Shown here one piece after another: positions 51,781 through 60,480 of a DNA stretch of 64,000 bases (positions are counted from its first letter, which is position 1; each line of letters opens with the position of its first letter). The stretch covers positions 186,001-250,000 of the forward strand of contig NZ_WKJP01000001.1 in assembly GCF_009674585.1 (NCBI RefSeq). Reading direction: 5' to 3'. This stretch comes from Haloferax marinisediminis (GTDB taxonomy: Archaea; Halobacteriota; Halobacteria; Halobacteriales; Haloferacaceae). The position numbers and the translations under genes were made by a program. The notes below the pieces were generated by a model. It did not search any database. It saw nothing but the letters and a program-made list of their open reading frames with translations, and was not told the origin of the DNA.

Positions 51781-53055
51781 TCACCTACCGAAACAGCGCC
51801 CGCCCACCGAGAACCCACACGACTCGAAACACACCAACTCCCCACGACCCAGCGCGAGGTAGGCCGCGCCATCGACCACCGCCAACCCAGCAGTGTCAGG
51901 TGAGCCCGGAATCCGCCCTGAGCCGCGGACGCGTCCAGTCGAACGGTCCAGCACGTAGAGATAGTTTGGTGACCCAGATTCGGTCGTGCGCTCGGCGACG
52001 AAGTAGACGTTCGACCCGGCGACGATGGGCGTCCAACTGAGCGAGACGACCGGAGTCGGACCGAACGACCAGACGAGTTCGCCGGTGTCGAGCCGTCGCG
52101 CCACGAGCAGTCTATCGGCGCAGTAGTAGACGAGTTCACCAGCGACTGCGACCGCCGATTCGGTTCGTCTGGTCGCCGGTTTTCGCCAGACGATGTCGTG
52201 AGTGCGCCGGTCGAGGGCCACGATGGATTCGGAGTCGCCGCCGAGTGGCACGAGCAACGTGTCACCGGCGACCGTCACGGGCCCATCGACTGGAAGCGAA
52301 AGCGCCCACTCCTGTGCTCCAGTTTCGATGTCGAGCGCGACGAGACCCGCATCACCGTCCAGAAACGGAGCGTACACGGTCCCATCGGCGGCCGAGAGTG
52401 TCCACGGCACCTTCCGAGAGTTGAACCCCGCTCGCCACCGGGGCCTACCGTTCTCGGCATCGACAGCGACGACGCCCGCAGGTGGAGTTCTGTCGCCGTA
52501 CGTCGCCGTCACGGCCATGTCACGGGAGATGACCGGTGGCGCGACGACAGGGTACGATTGTTCCGTCGTCGGAACTGGGTGCGACCACAACACCTCGCCG
52601 CCGGTCGACAGTGTGTGGAGTCCTTCGAAAGTTCGCGCGTAGAGGAAGTCGCCGGAGACCACCAGTGAGTCGTGGTGATACGCAATCTGGTCGACAGCGG
52701 TGGTCGAAATGGTCGTCTGCCACGCTTCTTCGCCGGTTGCAGCGTCGAACGCCGAGACGGCTGTCTCGTGTTGCCCGTCCTGCCCACCGCGTGTGTGGAG
52801 GGAGTAGACGACACCGTCGGTGACGACTGGCGAACTCGTCGGAAACGCGTCGAACACCGGCGCACGCCACGCGACGGTGGGGTCTCCAGTCGGACCCATC
52901 ACCGGCGAGAATCCGGTTCGAGCGTCGTCGAATCCGCGGCGCGACCACGTGCCTTCGTATGTTGGTTGGTCACCGCTGCCGACGCACCCGGCAGTCGCCG
53001 CGAGGGCAGTCGTTCCGACTGCGGCGAGGAACTGGCGACGACTCGAAGTGGGCAC
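51781..53055 (-). CDS. Tat lipoprotein with PQQ-like beta-propeller
   Basis: A 424-residue exported protein. GTG start, then SRRQFLAAVGTTALAATAGC, a twin-arginine signal with lipobox. The rest consists of PQQ-enzyme-like repeats: AVSAFDAATGEEAWQTTIST, GVVAVDAENGRPRWRAGFNS, LVALDIETGAQEWALSLPVD and LVARRLDTGELVWSFGPTP. The propeller probably serves protein binding on the cell surface; PQQ chemistry is not implied. Confidence 0.9.
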   Translation of the reverse strand: MPTSSRRQFLAAVGTTALAATAGCVGSGDQPTYEGTWSRRGFDDARTGFSPVMGPTGDPTVAWRAPVFDAFPTSSPVVTDGVVYSLHTRGGQDGQHETAVSAFDAATGEEAWQTTISTTAVDQIAYHHDSLVVSGDFLYARTFEGLHTLSTGGEVLWSHPVPTTEQSYPVVAPPVISRDMAVTATYGDRTPPAGVVAVDAENGRPRWRAGFNSRKVPWTLSAADGTVYAPFLDGDAGLVALDIETGAQEWALSLPVDGPVTVAGDTLLVPLGGDSESIVALDRRTHDIVWRKPATRRTESAVAVAGELVYYCADRLLVARRLDTGELVWSFGPTPVVSLSWTPIVAGSNVYFVAERTTESGSPNYLYVLDRSTGRVRGSGRIPGSPDTAGLAVVDGAAYLALGRGELVCFESCGFSVGGRCFGR

Positions 53056-53297
53056 GGCAAAGAAGTACGCTGGCTACGAGCAAAAGCGTCTGCCGTGGGT
53101 TAGCCGACCAGACAGTGGTCGAGGACGCCGGCAGTGCAGTCTTCGAGGCAGATGAGTTCGTCGTAGGTGTGAGAGATACATCGACCAGGTGTCTCGGCTT
53201 CGCGTGTACAGCATCCTCGTCACCACACCCCGACACCGACTCTCACGCGGACGAAGAGAAAGGCGGCTTTTTACCGCCTGACGGGTTACCGAGGCGT

Positions 53298-53954
53298 ATG
53301 AGCCTACCCGACGCCGGTGAACGCGTCCCGCTCCCTTGTCCGTCGTGTTCACCCGACGAACCTACCGTCCACGAGGTGCTGAAGCCCGGCGGTCACTCGA
53401 CCGTCCGCTGCACCGAGTGCGGTCAAGTCCACAAAGAGAAAGTAGAGATTCCCGACGAAATCGACATGGACGTCGTCGTCTCGCAGGACGGGTCCTCCGT
53501 CTCGACGACCGTCTCGGCCCCCAAAGAGGCAGACATCGCGCTCGGCGAGGAGTTCATCGTCGACACCCCCGAAGCGATTCAACTCGTCCGCATCACGGGC
53601 ATCGAAGTTGGCCCCGACGAGCGAGTCGACGAAGCAGTCGTAAACGACGTCCAGACCGTCTGGACCCGCGTTGTCGACAACGTCGCGGTGAACGTCACCG
53701 TACACCCGAAAGACGGCAAGCGCGAAGACACGCGCAGTATCACCGTCAACGTCCCCGGTGACTACGAGTTCGTCGTCGGCGAGACCGAGTCCTTCGGCGA
53801 CGAAGAGGTCAAAATCGAGGGCCTCGTCGTTCGCGCCGACGCCCCCGAGTACCGTCACGGGAAACTCGACCACCCCGGCGACATGGTGTACGCCAAAGAC
53901 GCAAAGCGCGTCTACGCCCGCGACCAGACCTCCACCGCGTGGTCTGCCTGGTAG
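53298..53954 (+). CDS. HVO_0476 family zinc-finger protein
   Basis: A 218-residue protein of the haloarchaeal HVO_0476 family: an N-terminal zinc finger with Cys14/Cys17 (PCPSCS) and Cys38/Cys41 (RCTECG), then a beta-rich part (DMDVVVSQDGSSVSTTVSAP, SITVNVPGDYEFVVGETESF) ending in ARDQTSTAWSAW. The role is not known; the fold suggests an RNA- or translation-linked protein (inference). ATG at 53298 follows TTTTTACC by about 25 bases. Confidence 0.9.
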   Translation: MSLPDAGERVPLPCPSCSPDEPTVHEVLKPGGHSTVRCTECGQVHKEKVEIPDEIDMDVVVSQDGSSVSTTVSAPKEADIALGEEFIVDTPEAIQLVRITGIEVGPDERVDEAVVNDVQTVWTRVVDNVAVNVTVHPKDGKREDTRSITVNVPGDYEFVVGETESFGDEEVKIEGLVVRADAPEYRHGKLDHPGDMVYAKDAKRVYARDQTSTAWSAW

Positions 53955-54046
53955 TCGAATCCAGCGAGACACGCTAAGAACACGACAGACGCGGAACACG
54001 ACGCACACGGAACGAACTTTTCTTCTCGTATCCCGTCGGTGCTGCT

Positions 54047-54985
54047 ATGCCTACCCGCGACCGGTCGCAGTTCTCGGTCGAATCGCTCGCACTCCTCTGG
54101 GCCGCCCGCGAGAGCGGCGTCATCGACGCACTCACGACCACCGCTGGCACCGCCAAGGACGTCGCCGACGTTGCCGACATCGACCCCCGTGCAGCGCGAA
54201 TCACCGTCGAAGCGCTGGCGTCGATGGGGTTCATCAAACGCGTGGGCAGTGAGTACGAGATAACGAACCGGGCGCTCGGCTTTCTCGCAAAGCGTGACGT
54301 TCGGTCCATCGGCCGTCTCCCACACACTCTCGATTTCTTCTCGTTGTACACGGAGCTCCCGGAGACGATGGCGAACGGCGACGCCCCTTCCCGCCCCGAC
54401 GAGTGGGTCCGCAACCGACTCGGGGCACACGACGCCACCGACGAGTCGGTCGTCCGGGCTTGCGTGACCGCGGCAGTCCGCGAAGCACCCGATTCGACCC
54501 ACGTCCTCGACCTCGCGGGTGGGTCGGGTGTCTTCGCTCGTGAGTTCGTCGAACGCGGGTACGACGTGACGTTCGTCGAGGTCCCCGAGACGGTCGACGT
54601 GGTCCGACCACTGCTCTCGCGGGCGGGTGTCGACCTCGTCGCTGCCGACCCGACGAATCCACCAGTCGATGGCTTCGACCTCGTCTTCGTGGGCGATGCC
54701 TTCGCGGGACGAAACGCTGAGGAAGCGGTCTCGTTGGTCCAAGGAGCATACGACGCCCTCGAACCGGGCGGAACTGCCGTCTTCGTCGACGCACTGCACG
54801 GGCAGTGTTCGACGGCCACGACGACGCAACGAGCAGTCGATGCGCTCGCACTCGGACGCGGCGACCTGTACGGCGAAGCGACGGTCCTCTCGTGGACCGA
54901 ATCGGCCGGATTCTCGCGTCAGATGACCCACGACATCCCCGGAACCGACCTACGGGCAGTTGTCGCCGAACGTGCGGTTGATTAG
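54047..54985 (+). CDS. SAM-dependent O-methyltransferase-like protein
   Basis: A 312-residue protein with an N-terminal winged-helix dimerisation part (LALLWAARESGVIDALTTTA, VADIDPRAARITVEALASMG) and a class I methyltransferase domain with the SAM motif HVLDLAGGSGVFAREF and VDLVAADPTNPPVDGFDLVF. The layout is that of O-methyltransferases acting on small molecules. A pcm-like gene follows after 21 bases, likely in one transcript. Confidence 0.87.
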   Translation: MPTRDRSQFSVESLALLWAARESGVIDALTTTAGTAKDVADVADIDPRAARITVEALASMGFIKRVGSEYEITNRALGFLAKRDVRSIGRLPHTLDFFSLYTELPETMANGDAPSRPDEWVRNRLGAHDATDESVVRACVTAAVREAPDSTHVLDLAGGSGVFAREFVERGYDVTFVEVPETVDVVRPLLSRAGVDLVAADPTNPPVDGFDLVFVGDAFAGRNAEEAVSLVQGAYDALEPGGTAVFVDALHGQCSTATTTQRAVDALALGRGDLYGEATVLSWTESAGFSRQMTHDIPGTDLRAVVAERAVD

Positions 54986-55006
54986 TGACCATCTCTGAGT
55001 TCCCCT

Positions 55007-55741
55007 ATGGACAACTCGGTGCTGCGCCACGACATGGTCGATGGATTAGAGGAATCCCTCGACCGGTTCCCCGACGCCGTCAGCGTCGCGATGCGCAGCG
55101 TCCCGCGACACGAGTTCGTCACCGACGGACCGTACCAAAATCGCCCGACTGAGCACCGGAAGACGAACACGACGATTCTCGCACCAACGGCAGTTGGCCG
55201 GCTCCTGTCGGCACTCGCCGTCGAACCGGACCACGACGTGCTCGTCGTTGGCGCTGGCGTGGGCTACACGGCCGCCGTCATCGCCGAAATCGTCGGCGAC
55301 TCGAACGTCCACGCCGTGGACATCACCCGGACGCTCGTCTACGAGGCCCGCGAGAACCTCCAGCGAGCAGGGTATGAAGGCGTACTCGTGGACTGCCGCG
55401 ACGGCGCCGACGGTCTCCCCGAGTACGCACCGTTCGACCGCATCCTCGTCGAAGCTTCGGCGGTCAAGCCACCGCGTCGCCTCCTCGCACAACTCGCAGA
55501 CGGTGGCCGACTCGTCATGCCGATGGGCGTGGGCGAGCAGACGCTCGTCGCCATCGAAGACGGCGACGTGGCCGAGAAGTTCGGCCCACTCTCGTTTAAA
55601 CCGTTGCTCGTCGACGGCGAACAGACGGGGAGCATCGTCCGCAACCGGACGAAACGCGAGGACCCGGAGTACGAAGGCCGTGGATGGCACGCCGGCCACG
55701 GATGGGAACAAGACTGGATCGACTGGGAAGCGCACCACTGA
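55007..55741 (+). CDS. Protein-L-isoaspartate O-methyltransferase family protein
   Basis: A 244-residue class I methyltransferase of the PCMT family. The N-terminal VAMRSVPRHEFVTDGPYQNR, the motif I VLVVGAGVGYTAAVIAEIVG and FDRILVEASAVKPPRRLLAQ match. Haloarchaea usually have two PCMT-like genes; whether this one repairs isoaspartate is open. Probably an operon with the preceding methyltransferase. Confidence 0.88.
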   Translation: MDNSVLRHDMVDGLEESLDRFPDAVSVAMRSVPRHEFVTDGPYQNRPTEHRKTNTTILAPTAVGRLLSALAVEPDHDVLVVGAGVGYTAAVIAEIVGDSNVHAVDITRTLVYEARENLQRAGYEGVLVDCRDGADGLPEYAPFDRILVEASAVKPPRRLLAQLADGGRLVMPMGVGEQTLVAIEDGDVAEKFGPLSFKPLLVDGEQTGSIVRNRTKREDPEYEGRGWHAGHGWEQDWIDWEAHH

Positions 55742-55775
55742 CTCGAAACGGCGTTGCTGGGACGCAGGTCTACCC

Positions 55776-55982
55776 CTACTGGATTTTACCTTCGAGATAG
55801 CCGACCCGGAGCGCCTGAAGCACCGTCACGAGCGTCCAAACTGCGAGTGCAGCGAATGCCGACCCGAGCAGAAGTCCTGCTGAAGAGAAGCCAGTCGCGA
55901 CGAGGTAGATGACCAGCGTGAGTGTGAGAAATCGACCGATTGGCTCGTCTTCGCCGGGGAGGACGTAGGAAACGCGGGACAT
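55776..55982 (-). CDS. Small membrane protein (68 aa)
   Basis: A 68-residue protein with two predicted helices (FLTLTLVIYLVATGFSSAGL and GSAFAALAVWTLVTVLQALR). ATG at 55982. Convergent with the pcm-like gene and isolated. Family not recognised. Confidence 0.72.
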   Translation of the reverse strand: MSRVSYVLPGEDEPIGRFLTLTLVIYLVATGFSSAGLLLGSAFAALAVWTLVTVLQALRVGYLEGKIQ

Positions 55983-56125
55983 ACGCTATTTGTCAGGTCC
56001 GTCCGTGATAATTGTGTTGTCGAAGACACATGTTCTGTCGGCGGATAGTCACGGTTCCTTCACGGCGAGAAGCGCCTGCACGGCCTATCCCGGTGTGACA
56101 CCTATTTTCACACGGTGTACCACTC

Positions 56126-56401
56126 ATGGAGAAGAACGTCGGCGGATACGACCGCATCGCTCGATTCATCGTCGGACCAGTACTCATCGTCCTCGGCGCA
56201 GCAGCGCTCGCTGGTGTCCTGACGATTGCAACAGGCACGCTCGGACTCGTCGTCGCGGGAGTTGCACTCCTGCTCGGAGCAATCCTGACGACCACTGCAG
56301 TGACGCAGAAATGCCCGCTCAACAGGGCACTCGGCTTCAACACCTACAAGGGCACCACGAAGACCGACCCAGAGACGATGGGCAACGCCCGAGCGCAGTA
56401 A
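56126..56401 (+). CDS. DUF2892 (YgaP-type) membrane protein
   Basis: A 91-residue protein beginning MEKNVGGYDRIARFIVGPVL, the typical DUF2892 start, with two membrane helices and KCPLNRALGFNTYKGT after them. Related domains occur in inner-membrane rhodaneses. Its own role is unknown. A TATA-like TATTTTC lies about 25 bases upstream. Confidence 0.9.
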   Translation: MEKNVGGYDRIARFIVGPVLIVLGAAALAGVLTIATGTLGLVVAGVALLLGAILTTTAVTQKCPLNRALGFNTYKGTTKTDPETMGNARAQ

Positions 56402-56416
56402 CTACTTTTTCAGACT

Positions 56417-57520
56417 TCAGGTCTTGAGTCCACTGCCAGTCAGCGGAACGACCACGTCGTCGTCTTCGTCGACGACGCCGGAGATGCGCAGTTCACGAAG
56501 TGCGGCGGGTGCGACTGCGCAGGTCGGTTCGGTGTAGAACCCGTGGCGGTGGAGTCTGTCGAGTTCGTCTTCCACCGCGTCGGCAGAGAGCGCGATGGCG
56601 TCGCCACCCGTCTCGTCGAGTGCCTCGTGAATCTCCGACTCGCGGACGGGGGAGAGAATCTGGATGCCGTCGGCGACGTCGTTCGTCTCGTCTGCGGCGG
56701 TGTAGTGGCGGGCCTCGGCAATCGGGGCGTAGCCAGCGGCCTGTGCGCCGTACAGACGCGGGATGCTGTCTATCCACCCTGCTTCGTAGAGGGCGGTGAA
56801 TCCGCGGTACGCACCGAGGAAGAGCGTGCCGTGCCCGAGTGGTGTGACGACGGCGTCGGGCACGTCCCAGTCTCGTTGCGCGGCGACTTCGTAGGCGAAC
56901 GTTGCTGTCCCAGCGAAGAACGCCGGGTTCCACGCGTGACTCGCGTACCACGCGTCGTCGGCTTCGACGGCCTCGACACAGGCGTCGGTCACGGCCTGTC
57001 TGTCCCCTTCGATGCGAACGGGTTTCGCTCCGGCGCGTTCGATGGCACGAAGTTTCGAGGGCTTGACCGACGCGGGAACGTATATTTCGGCGTCGATACC
57101 GGCGCGAGCGGCGTAGGTGGCGATTGCGGCACCGGCGTTTCCAGAGGAGTCTTCGACGACACGTTCGACGCCGAGTTCACGTGCCACCGAGAGTGTGGTC
57201 GTCGCCCCGCGGTCTTTGAACGAGCCGGTCGGAAAGACGTACTCCAGTTTGAACGACGCGTCCCACTCGTCTGCATCCACGAGTGGGGTCATTCCCTCAC
57301 CGAGCGTGGCGAGCGGGTCGGTCGGGAGGAAGTCCTCGAACGCCCAGAGGCCGCGTCGGTAGTCGAGTGCGGCGTCTTCGGGAGTCGTGGCCGAGGGAAC
57401 GAAGTCGGCCGCGAAGTCGAGCGGTTCGCCGCAAGTACACCGCCAGCGCCAGACGTCGAACGTCGACCCGCACTCGTCGCACGCGAGACGGAGGTGAGAC
57501 GGGAGAGTGTTCGGTGTCAT
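56417..57520 (-). CDS. thrC: Threonine synthase-type PLP enzyme
   Basis: A 367-residue fold-type II PLP enzyme that makes threonine from O-phosphohomoserine. The PLP lysine is Lys102 in PTGSFKDRGATTT; a phosphate-binding SSGNAGAAIA and GTATFAYEVA follow. A putative zinc-ribbon (Cys14, Cys17, Cys28, Cys30) at the N-terminus is common in archaeal ThrC. Haloarchaea often have more than one ThrC-like gene, so a related PLP role is possible. It follows the aspartoacylase-like gene by six bases. Confidence 0.87.
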   Translation of the reverse strand: MTPNTLPSHLRLACDECGSTFDVWRWRCTCGEPLDFAADFVPSATTPEDAALDYRRGLWAFEDFLPTDPLATLGEGMTPLVDADEWDASFKLEYVFPTGSFKDRGATTTLSVARELGVERVVEDSSGNAGAAIATYAARAGIDAEIYVPASVKPSKLRAIERAGAKPVRIEGDRQAVTDACVEAVEADDAWYASHAWNPAFFAGTATFAYEVAAQRDWDVPDAVVTPLGHGTLFLGAYRGFTALYEAGWIDSIPRLYGAQAAGYAPIAEARHYTAADETNDVADGIQILSPVRESEIHEALDETGGDAIALSADAVEDELDRLHRHGFYTEPTCAVAPAALRELRISGVVDEDDDVVVPLTGSGLKT

Positions 57521-57526
57521 CGTCAG

Positions 57527-58483
57527 TTAGTACGTATCGATGTCGATGCCGACCGAACAGACGTATTCGCCGCTGGCGACCTGTGGAAGTCGTCGGGAGC
57601 GCCAGAAGATGCCGGCGTGGTCGGCGGTGACGCGGGCTTTGAGCGTGCCGAAGACGTCGGTGACTTCGAAGAGAACGTCACCGGACGACACTTCGTCGCC
57701 GAGGTCACACTTGAAGCGAACGAGGCCGCCGACTGGCGACCCGTACTGGTCGAATCCACGAGCGCGAGTCTGTGCTTCGAGTTCGGCCTCGCCGTCGACG
57801 AAGCCGTAGCCTCTGAGGACGTTGTGGACGCCTTGGACACCCTTCTGGATGCTCTCTTCGTCCCAGCCGACGCACCCACCGAGTTCCGGGTCGATAGTCG
57901 GGATTCCCGCGTCCGGGCCAGCGCGAGCGAGTTGGCCGTCGGGACCCTTCTGGTCGAGGACGTACCCGCATCCGAACGTCTTGGCGAGACGCAGGCACTT
58001 GGCGTGCATCCGGTGGTGGCGACCACAGCGGACGCGAACCTCGTTTATCATCCGACTGGTCGACCCCTGATGGAGGTCCAAGATGAGGTCGGCGCGACGG
58101 GCGGCCTCGAACGTCGCGGCCGCGATGCGCTCCGACGACGTTCCTCGTTCGTCGCCGGGGTACGCGCGGTTCATCTTCGTATCGTCGATGGGGTTGCGGT
58201 GCTGTGCGACCTGGTACGCGTAGTAGTTGACGATGCCGACGACGAGAATCGTGCCGGAGAGTTCGGCCGGGTCGATCTGCGGGACCACTCGTTGGATAAC
58301 GCCGACGCCGTTGAGTTCGTCACCGTCTGAGGCGGCCTGTATGTAGAGCGTCTTGCCGGGAGACGCGCCGTTGATGACGGCGACAGGCAGACCGACGGAC
58401 CCGCCGTCGCGGGACTCACCCACCTCCAGGCGGCCCACGTCCATCTCCCCGGGGGCCGCGCTTGCCGTTCCCAAGGTAATCAT
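57527..58483 (-). CDS. Succinylglutamate desuccinylase/aspartoacylase family protein
   Basis: A 318-residue zinc carboxypeptidase-like hydrolase. Catalytic region: AASDGDELNGVGVIQR (usually GxHGDE; here SDGDE), RNPIDDTKMNRAYPG and ADLILDLHQGSTSRMINEVR. A C-terminal beta domain (LVRFKCDLGDEVSSGDVLFE) resembles biotinyl/lipoyl folds. The first metal ligand of the GxHG motif appears replaced by Ser-Asp, which could mean altered chemistry. ATG at 58483 is the conserved start. Substrate unknown; it precedes thrC in a likely operon. Confidence 0.85.
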   Translation of the reverse strand: MITLGTASAAPGEMDVGRLEVGESRDGGSVGLPVAVINGASPGKTLYIQAASDGDELNGVGVIQRVVPQIDPAELSGTILVVGIVNYYAYQVAQHRNPIDDTKMNRAYPGDERGTSSERIAAATFEAARRADLILDLHQGSTSRMINEVRVRCGRHHRMHAKCLRLAKTFGCGYVLDQKGPDGQLARAGPDAGIPTIDPELGGCVGWDEESIQKGVQGVHNVLRGYGFVDGEAELEAQTRARGFDQYGSPVGGLVRFKCDLGDEVSSGDVLFEVTDVFGTLKARVTADHAGIFWRSRRLPQVASGEYVCSVGIDIDTY

Positions 58484-58664
58484 ATCGCGAAACTCGGACC
58501 CACTTCCCTTTAGGGGTTCGGTCCGGCGAGAACCACCGCCACCGCGGTGGGTATCGAGTGGGTACCGAACGCGAACCGATGTCCACCCACCACAGCACCC
58601 AGAACGACATCGAACTGCCACGAAAAGCGGTGCCGCTTTGGTCTCCGGGTCGTAACGTCGGATT

Positions 58665-58955
58665 GTGACAGACGACGTTCCCGACCGCCCGCCGGCAGGC
58701 GGTCTCGTACAGGCACTCGACGTGCCACGAAACGCCGCAATCGGTGCCGTCGTCGGCCTTGGACTCGCCGTCGTGGCCTACCTGTTCCGGGTCCTCGAAC
58801 TGTTCGGTCCGTTCGCGGGCACGCGTGAGTACCCGGTCCTCGGCGCAGAAGGATGGTTCCTCATCCTCGCGTTCGTCCTCGCGTCTTCGACGGCACTCCT
58901 CGTGGCGACGGTGCTCACGCTCGTGTCGGCGTATCGGCTGAGCCAAACGCTCTGA
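58665..58955 (+). CDS. Small membrane protein (96 aa, DUF7536-like)
   Basis: A 96-residue protein with two long helices (NAAIGAVVGLGLAVVAYLFR and FLILAFVLASSTALLVATVL). GTG start at 58665. The DUF number is from memory. Its stop directly abuts the end of the convergent TrkA/PhoU-like gene. Function unknown. Confidence 0.78.
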   Translation: MTDDVPDRPPAGGLVQALDVPRNAAIGAVVGLGLAVVAYLFRVLELFGPFAGTREYPVLGAEGWFLILAFVLASSTALLVATVLTLVSAYRLSQTL

Positions 58956-60164
58956 TTACTCGTCGAACTCGCGTTCGTCGCCGACGAGTTCACCGAGTCG
59001 CTCAGCGCCCGCGCGCGTCCCCTTCGCGATGATGAGGTCGCGGCCGTGCAGTCGGGTGTTCGACCCGGGCGAGACGACCCATTCCTTGTTTCCGGCGCGG
59101 CGAACCGCGATGACGCGCATCCCGGTCTCGGTCTTGACACGCCGGTCACCGAGCGTGGAGTCTGCGAGCAGACTTCCGGGCGCGACGCGCAGACGAATGA
59201 TGACCTCGTCGGACTCTTTGACGGCTGCAGCGACGACGGGGTGAGCGTCGATACCCCGGAGGACGCCCTCTGCGATTTCGAGGGCGGCGTCGCTTATCGT
59301 CTCGGTCGCACTGGCGAGTTGGACGAGACCGCGGAGGGAGACCGGGTCTTCGACACGACTCGCCGCACGAAGCGTCCACGCCTCGAACCGTGACTTCAGG
59401 GCGTCCACCTCGGCTTCGAGTTCTTCGACCTCTTCGGCGACACCTTCGCTGTCGAACAGCACCGCCCCGTACGCGAGGTCGACCGCGAGTTCGCTCATAT
59501 CCTTCATCAGGACGATGGAGTCGACGGCGCGTTCGAGGTCTTCGATGGTCGACTCTTCGACCTCCGGTGGGTCGTACCGGATGCCAGTCGCTGCTTCGTG
59601 GACGGTTCGGAGGCCGTCGTCGCGGCCGCGGAGGAGGAGCACGTCGCCTGCACGGAGCGTCGTCTCGTGGTCGGGGTTCGTCACCCACTCACCCGCGCGG
59701 TGGATGGCGACGACCCTGACACCCGTCTCCGTCTCCATGTTGATTGACCCGAGTGACTGACCGGCGTAGGGTGACGTGGGCGTGAGTTCACACCGAATCG
59801 TCGTCTCGACGGCCTCGGGGAGCGCCGCGCGGATGGCGTCGGGGAGGCCGATATCTTCGATGACGACCTTGGCGATGTCGCCTGCGGCGTCGGAAATCTT
59901 CTCTGCGGCACCGACGACTCCGAGGACCGGTGCGAGTTCTTCTGCGTCCTCGGGACTCCGGGCAGCCATCATCAGACTCATGCGCGCCTGCAGTTGCAGG
60001 ATGTCCATCCGCTCTTCGAGGTCAAGCACCTCGGCCGCGAGTTCCTCGTTCGCGTGGAGGACAGACGAGTACGAGAGGTCGATGAGTAGCTCTGCCGTAT
60101 CTTTCATCTCTGCGAGTACGGCTTTCACGCTCACCGGTTCGTACTCGACGTCCTCCGGATTCAT
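58956..60164 (-). CDS. PhoU/TrkA-C domain protein, potassium-channel regulatory type
   Basis: A 402-residue soluble protein of two similar halves. Each starts with a PhoU-like helical part (VLAEMKDTAELLIDLSYSSV; VLMKDMSELAVDLAYGAVLF) followed by a TrkA-C domain (TGVRVVAIHRAGEWVTNPDH with LRAGDVLLLRGRDDG; TGMRVIAVRRAGNKEWVVSP). TrkA-C domains bind ligands such as c-di-AMP in potassium transport control, so a regulator of potassium uptake is likely in a salt-in halophile. The internal duplication is clear. ATG at 60164. Confidence 0.88.
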   Translation of the reverse strand: MNPEDVEYEPVSVKAVLAEMKDTAELLIDLSYSSVLHANEELAAEVLDLEERMDILQLQARMSLMMAARSPEDAEELAPVLGVVGAAEKISDAAGDIAKVVIEDIGLPDAIRAALPEAVETTIRCELTPTSPYAGQSLGSINMETETGVRVVAIHRAGEWVTNPDHETTLRAGDVLLLRGRDDGLRTVHEAATGIRYDPPEVEESTIEDLERAVDSIVLMKDMSELAVDLAYGAVLFDSEGVAEEVEELEAEVDALKSRFEAWTLRAASRVEDPVSLRGLVQLASATETISDAALEIAEGVLRGIDAHPVVAAAVKESDEVIIRLRVAPGSLLADSTLGDRRVKTETGMRVIAVRRAGNKEWVVSPGSNTRLHGRDLIIAKGTRAGAERLGELVGDEREFDE

Positions 60165-60480
60165 GCGCCCGCCTTCACGACGTGACGGGAAAAGACTTGC
60201 CAGGAATATCGGTGCCACCGTTTCTCGACTAGACCTACGACGCCATTGCATATGACATAGGTGGGCGACCGAACTGCACGCCACACAGAGCCACGACTGC
60301 GGGCGCGACGACAGTGGCGTATATAATGGACACCGTATGTCGACAGTTGTCGATGTATTGTGTCGACGCTCCATCAGAGAAGAATCGCATGACAGCGTTC
60401 GTATCCTATGTGTATGTCGGTCGATAACATATGCAGGGAAACGATAACGCTTTTTTGATATGGTAAGCAACCTTCTGGGT
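60165..60480. other. Divergent intergenic region between the TrkA/PhoU gene and citrate synthase
   Basis: Contains the TATA box TATATAA (60319-60326) and dyad described separately, and a second AT-rich element (about 60450-60460, CTTTTTTGATATGG) close to the citrate synthase start. No gene is visible. Confidence 0.55.
60319..60353 (+). promoter_or_regulatory. Promoter and dyad upstream of citrate synthase
   Basis: TATATAA near 60320 is followed by the dyad TCGACA-GT-TGTCGA (60340-60353), which lies at the expected transcription start, about 130 bases before the ATG. The position suits a repressor site. Confidence 0.5.
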
